The translations under genes and the position numbers were made by a program. The notes below the pieces were generated by a model. That model worked only from the letters and a program-made list of their open reading frames with translations, did no database searches and had not been told where the DNA came from. From Candidatus Stahliibacteriota bacterium (lineage in GTDB: Bacteria > Hydrothermota > UBA3073 > JACQXS01), in assembly GCA_016208615.1 (NCBI GenBank), contig JACQXS010000061.1:1-33954 (forward strand): a stretch of 33,954 bases of DNA, written 5' to 3'. This document shows positions 30,935 to 33,954 of the stretch, piece by piece. Position 1 is the first letter of the stretch; every line of letters starts with the position of its first letter.

Positions 30935-31029
30935 GGAGGTGGATAGGGGCTGGTGTCTCTACTGGACTTCAAATCCAGCTTTCCTGCCAAAAGTGGGAAG
31001 GTAGGTTCGATTCCTACACACCTCCGCCA
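30935..31029 (+). tRNA. selC: tRNA-Sec (selenocysteine, anticodon TCA)
   Basis: 95 nt with encoded CCA, the same length as E. coli selC. The anticodon arm CTGGA-CTTCAAA-TCCAG is identical to the E. coli one and carries TCA, which reads UGA. The D-arm AGGGGC-TGGT-GTCTCT has the Sec-specific 6-bp stem with a 4-nt loop. The variable arm CTTTCC..GGGAAG is a 6-bp stem. The T-arm is GTAGG-TTCGATT-CCTAC, and the acceptor stem is GGAGGTG with CACCTCC, then discriminator G and CCA. The eighth acceptor pair is G-A instead of a Watson-Crick pair. Its presence shows that the organism decodes UGA as selenocysteine; selA, selB and selD are not in the window. Confidence 0.95.
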
Positions 31030-31053
31030 AACATCTTGTAGAAAGGCTTTCAA

Positions 31054-32172
31054 ATGAAAAGTAAAGAGATAACCACAAGAAATTATACTAACCTGTTTGA
31101 TAGGGTAGCAGAAATTTTAGCCGAAGCAAAAACTAATGTAATAAGAGAAATAAATAAAGCTCAAGTACTGGCATACTGGGAGATTGGGAAAGAAATTGTT
31201 GAGTTTGAACAGAAAGGTAAAGTGAGGGCAGAATATGGGGGCGAACTAATTAAAAAACTTTCAAATGATTTAACTAAAAAATTTGGCAGAGGTTTTTCTG
31301 AGATAAATATTAGAAATATGAGACGGTTATATTTGGAATTTCCAACTCAGATTCAACAGACACCGTCTGTTAAATCTCAGAAATCGCAGACACTGTCTGC
31401 GGAATCTAAGAGGAAGCAAAAAACCAAGTCATTATCTTGGAAATCTGAAATAAGTCAGACACTGTCTGCCAAATTTGAACCTATGTTATTCTGGTCCCAC
31501 TATTGTGAGTTATTAAAAGCAGAAGAACCACTTGCTCGCTCCTTTTACGAACAGGAAGCAATCCAAAATAACTGGTCTGTAAGAGAATTAAAACGGCAAA
31601 TTAACTCTATGCTTTTTGAACGGCTGGTATTAAGCAAAAATACCAAAGCAGTCATGAAAATGGCAGAGAAAGGACAGGTTATAGAAAAACCAGAAGATGC
31701 AATCAAAGACCCTTATATTTTGGAATTTTTAAACCTTAAAGAAGAAATATCTTATACTGAAAGTCAATTAGAACAGGCGCTAATTGATAAACTCCAATAT
31801 TTCTTATTAGAACTTGGTCAGGGCTTTACTTTTGTTGCCCGTCAAAAAAGAATTACTATTGCTAATCGTCATTATCATATTGATTTAGTTTTCTACAATC
31901 GTCTATTGAAGTGTTTCGTTTTAATTGATTTAAAAACTGGTGAACTTGACCACGCAGATATTGGACAAATGAATTTTTATATCAATTACTTCAAGGAAAA
32001 TGAAAAACAAGAAAATGAAAATGACCCTATAGGACTTATTCTATGTGCAAAAAAAGATGATATATTTGCCAAGTATGTTTTAGGCGGATTAGATAACAAA
32101 GTATTTGCTTCAAAGTATAAATTAACATTACCTTCGGAGAAAGAATTGAGACTTAAACTAAAATCAATCTAA
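31054..32172 (+). CDS. YhcG/DUF1016 family PD-(D/E)XK nuclease
   Basis: 372 residues. The N-terminal DUF1016_N helical part has AYWEIGKEIVEFEQKGKVRAEYGGELI and GRGFSEINIRNMRRLYLEF. A variable hydrophilic linker (about 95-145) contains repeated SQTLSA blocks, then MLFWSHYCELLKAEEPLARSFYEQEA. The C-terminal nuclease has HYHIDLVFYNRLLKCFVLIDLKTGELDHADIGQMNFYINYF, with the catalytic D...D-L-K pattern. Such proteins are found near mobile and restriction elements. AAAGG lies upstream of the ATG, which is 24 nt after selC. It directly precedes a 5'-truncated RNase HIII gene, so it may mark an insertion. Confidence 0.88.
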   Translation: MKSKEITTRNYTNLFDRVAEILAEAKTNVIREINKAQVLAYWEIGKEIVEFEQKGKVRAEYGGELIKKLSNDLTKKFGRGFSEINIRNMRRLYLEFPTQIQQTPSVKSQKSQTLSAESKRKQKTKSLSWKSEISQTLSAKFEPMLFWSHYCELLKAEEPLARSFYEQEAIQNNWSVRELKRQINSMLFERLVLSKNTKAVMKMAEKGQVIEKPEDAIKDPYILEFLNLKEEISYTESQLEQALIDKLQYFLLELGQGFTFVARQKRITIANRHYHIDLVFYNRLLKCFVLIDLKTGELDHADIGQMNFYINYFKENEKQENENDPIGLILCAKKDDIFAKYVLGGLDNKVFASKYKLTLPSEKELRLKLKSI

Positions 32173-32188
32173 TTAAAAATCAAAAAGA

Positions 32189-33256
32189 TTGTCCGACTCT
32201 CGCGTTAAATCATTAAGCGAAGATATACAAAAATTATGTCCTTGTGATATAGTTGTCATCAGTCCTCCCAAGTATAATGAGCTTTATTCTAAATTGCATA
32301 ACCTAAATCGTCTACTTGCTTGGGGACACGCACGAGTAATTGAAAATCTGCTTAGCGGTGTGAGTCAGGGGACCCACACCTACCCGGGAATAAATAGTTG
32401 TGATACTGTTATAGCGGATAAGTTTGGTGATAAGAAATATATTGAAAAAGCTTTGATGTCAAAGGGCAAACAAATAACTCTTATTCAGCGTCCCAAAGCC
32501 GAATACGATATTGCAGTTGCCGCTGCTTCTATAATTGCCAGAAATGGGTTTATTGAGGAAATAGCGGCCCTTTCTACACAAATAGGAGTGCAATTACCTA
32601 AGGGTGCAGGCCCACAAGTAGAAGAGATGGCACAATCTTTGATAGAAAAACACGGCAATGAGATACTTAATAAAATAGCCAAACTTCATTTCAAGACAAC
32701 TAATAAACTTACTGTCATCACACCAAGAACCGACGCCCGACCCGTTCCGACACGAAACGGGTTAGGAGAACCGAGAGCCAATAATAGATTATGGGCACCT
32801 TGGAGAGCAGAATATATTTATTCTTCCAAGTCTGATGTCTGTATATTCTGTGAAGCCATAGCAAAAAAAGATGCATTTATATTATCTCGTGGTGCCAAAG
32901 GATTTGTAATTATGAATACTTTTCCATACAATAATGGGCATCTGATGGTTGCTCCGTACAGGCATATTGCTAATGTTGAGGACCTTACAGGAGAAGAGAT
33001 ATTGTTACTATTTGACCTTGTGCAAAAATCAGTTAGAGTATTAAAAGCAAAAATGCGACCCGATGGCTTCAATATAGGGATAAATCTTGGCAAAGTGGCA
33101 GGTGCAGGAGTTGAGGGGCATATTCATATACACATAGTGCCACGCTGGAATGGGGATACTAATTTTATGCCCATCACAGCGGAGACAAAAGTAATTTCCC
33201 AATCCCTTGAAGAAGCATATAAATTACTAAAAGAAGGGTTTGGGGAAATTCCATAA
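32189..33256 (+). CDS. 5'-truncated RNase HIII fused in frame to a HIT-family hydrolase
   Basis: 355 residues from a TTG. Residues 1-165 match RNase HIII from just after its first catalytic strand: SDSRVKSLSEDIQKLCPCDIVVISPPKYNELY, NLNRLLAWGHARVIENLL, IADKFGDKKYIEKALM, RPKAEYDIAVAAASIIAR and KLHFKTTNKL. The N-terminal domain and the DEAGKGD-type strand with the first two catalytic acids are missing, so RNase H activity is unlikely. After a linker (PRTDARPVPTRNGLGEPRAN) follows a HIT domain: RLWAPWRAEYI, CIFCEAI and GHIHIHIVPRW, the nucleotide-hydrolase H-x-H-x-H. The linker is encoded by a GC-rich palindrome (32740-32762), suggesting that two once separate genes were joined. No internal ATG or GTG suits a free HIT protein. 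Confidence 0.8.
   Translation: MSDSRVKSLSEDIQKLCPCDIVVISPPKYNELYSKLHNLNRLLAWGHARVIENLLSGVSQGTHTYPGINSCDTVIADKFGDKKYIEKALMSKGKQITLIQRPKAEYDIAVAAASIIARNGFIEEIAALSTQIGVQLPKGAGPQVEEMAQSLIEKHGNEILNKIAKLHFKTTNKLTVITPRTDARPVPTRNGLGEPRANNRLWAPWRAEYIYSSKSDVCIFCEAIAKKDAFILSRGAKGFVIMNTFPYNNGHLMVAPYRHIANVEDLTGEEILLLFDLVQKSVRVLKAKMRPDGFNIGINLGKVAGAGVEGHIHIHIVPRWNGDTNFMPITAETKVISQSLEEAYKLLKEGFGEIP
32740..32762. repeat. Short palindrome at the RNase HIII/HIT junction
   Basis: ACCCGTT (32740-32746) and AACGGGT (32756-32762) are perfect 7-bp arms around a 9-nt loop, GC-rich in an AT-rich gene. It encodes part of the linker between the two domains. Confidence 0.6.
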
Positions 33257-33262
33257 GAAAAA

Positions 33263-33778
33263 ATGGATAAAATTCTACCTGTTCTACCTGTTATCAACAC
33301 TGGTACCGTAATAGTAACAGCTGGCATCATTCTATGGTATACCATAGAGACTTATAGACTCAGGAGACAATCTGTTTTACAGACAGAAATACAAATTCGG
33401 CCACTTCTCATAATAATTCTTAAGGAAGATTTTACGATTAAAAATATTGGTAATGGAATTGCATTGAATGTTGAGATAGAGGATATTGTGATTGATATGA
33501 ATGAACCTCACAAGTTCTCTTTTGACAAAATAAATGCAATATCTCAAAACGAAGAAATTGGACTACCAAGGGTAAGGGTCTTTAAGGACGACCAAAAAGT
33601 ACCTGCGGATAGTTTTCAACTTCTTCCCTTTGTCGTAGGTCTTTATCCTCGCTATGCGAGTCGTAATTATGAATTCAGGTTGAGATATGAAAACATAAAC
33701 GGTGAGAAATATCAATCTATCGTGATTACTGGTAAAGACGGCGTTCATATTAAAGAGATATGTAAGGTTGGTTTTTAG
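33263..33778 (+). CDS. Membrane-anchored protein of unknown function
   Basis: 171 residues. One N-terminal transmembrane segment (about residues 9-27, VINTGTVIVTAGIILWYTI) is followed by RRQSVLQTEIQIRPLLIIIL and a beta-rich domain with FTIKNIGNGIALNVEIEDI, which resembles the recurring 'IxNxGxGxAxNV' pattern of small bacterial anchored proteins. No enzyme motif is visible. It starts 6 nt after the HIT gene and is followed by the next membrane gene without a gap, so the three are co-transcribed. Confidence 0.7.
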   Translation: MDKILPVLPVINTGTVIVTAGIILWYTIETYRLRRQSVLQTEIQIRPLLIIILKEDFTIKNIGNGIALNVEIEDIVIDMNEPHKFSFDKINAISQNEEIGLPRVRVFKDDQKVPADSFQLLPFVVGLYPRYASRNYEFRLRYENINGEKYQSIVITGKDGVHIKEICKVGF

Positions 33779-33954
33779 ATGAAGTGGAAATCTTTGCCTT
33801 TTAGAGAGCATCTACGCAAGACAGTATTACTTATAATTTTCTTAATCGTAGTGGGTGTGGGTTTATATTTATCTTTTGGTTTATATTGGTTAATTTTTGC
33901 ATATATTCTATTGGGGGGTAGTATATTTTCATATTTTCTGCCTACTTATTATTC
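33779..33954 (+). CDS. Membrane protein, partial (runs off right edge)
   Basis: ATG at 33779 directly follows the TAG of the previous gene and opens a frame of at least 58 codons to the window edge. After MKWKSLPFREHLRK come two hydrophobic stretches (VLLIIFLIVVGVGLYLSF and LIFAYILLGGSIFSYF), so it is an integral membrane protein. Not recognisable from this fragment. Confidence 0.65.
   Translation, partial: MKWKSLPFREHLRKTVLLIIFLIVVGVGLYLSFGLYWLIFAYILLGGSIFSYFLPTYY

Noticed and set aside
31029-32189. Integrative element attached to selC
   Set aside because: No integrase gene and no second copy of the tRNA 3' end could be found, so only a simple insertion or deletion near selC is proposed.

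Overview
The window is low-GC bacterial DNA with short intergenic gaps. It encodes several exported proteins of the kind found in diderm FCB-type and candidate phyla: two proteins with C-terminal Por-type (T9SS-like, 'YPNPF') sorting domains, PorV-like and large outer-membrane beta-barrels, an OmpA domain and a DUF4139 protein. Together with RNase HIII-type and HflX genes this suggests an uncultivated lineage such as candidate division WOR-3 (Stahlbacteria) or a relative. That placement is inferred from family recognition, not from a search.

The strongest discovery is a probable selenocysteine system. On the minus strand at 1058-1863 lies an exported thioredoxin-fold protein whose first CxxC cysteine is a UGA codon (positions 1686-1684), giving U-G-S-C. 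Nine bases downstream is a perfect 7-bp hairpin with a 5-base loop that carries G at its second position, as expected of a bacterial SECIS element. At the other end of the window (30935-31029) is a complete 95-nt tRNA-Sec gene (selC) with anticodon TCA, a 6-bp D-stem, a long variable arm and its own promoter. The selenoprotein ends in a Por-type sorting domain, so it would be an exported or surface redox protein; an apparent -1 frameshift near 1491-1495 separates the two parts. It leads an operon with a second exported thioredoxin (CKCC) and a partial outer-membrane barrel protein.

Layout. 1-1863: selenoprotein operon. 1922-2349: hicBA toxin-antitoxin. 2437-3577: lepB and tadA. 3579-4376: a DUF559-type nuclease gene interrupted by an in-frame TAA. 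4446-6076: type II restriction-modification pair. 6262-7461: kbl. 7526-9718: second restriction-modification cassette (methylase fused to a specificity domain, small zinc-ribbon protein, nuclease). 9899-11769: a secreted protein of the family often labelled 'asparagine synthetase B', then purN. 11793-17753: glycan/lipid cluster (Gfo/Idh/MocA oxidoreductase, SAM methyltransferase, GT39-like membrane glycosyltransferase, GT2, phosphatidylserine decarboxylase-like protein, GT4). 17731-18821: ACT-domain protein and nadD. 18910-20538: DUF4139 protein. 20548-23037: third restriction-modification system (TdeIII-like). 23045-29333: three large envelope/secreted proteins. 29516-30589: hflX. 30590-30934: repeat-rich non-coding DNA. 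30935-31029: selC. 31054-33954: YhcG/DUF1016 nuclease, a truncated RNase HIII fused to a HIT hydrolase, and two membrane-associated proteins of unknown function.

Other themes: several genes (glycosyltransferase 2, nadD, the Gfo/Idh/MocA gene) have TTGACT/TTGCAA -16 nt- TANAAT promoters whose -10 box lies only 6-7 nt before the ATG, predicting leaderless mRNAs beside ordinary Shine-Dalgarno genes. Divergent gene pairs share palindromes carrying a -35 box on each strand. Palindromic repeats have entered coding regions in frame (GT39 gene, RNase HIII-HIT junction, YhcG linker).
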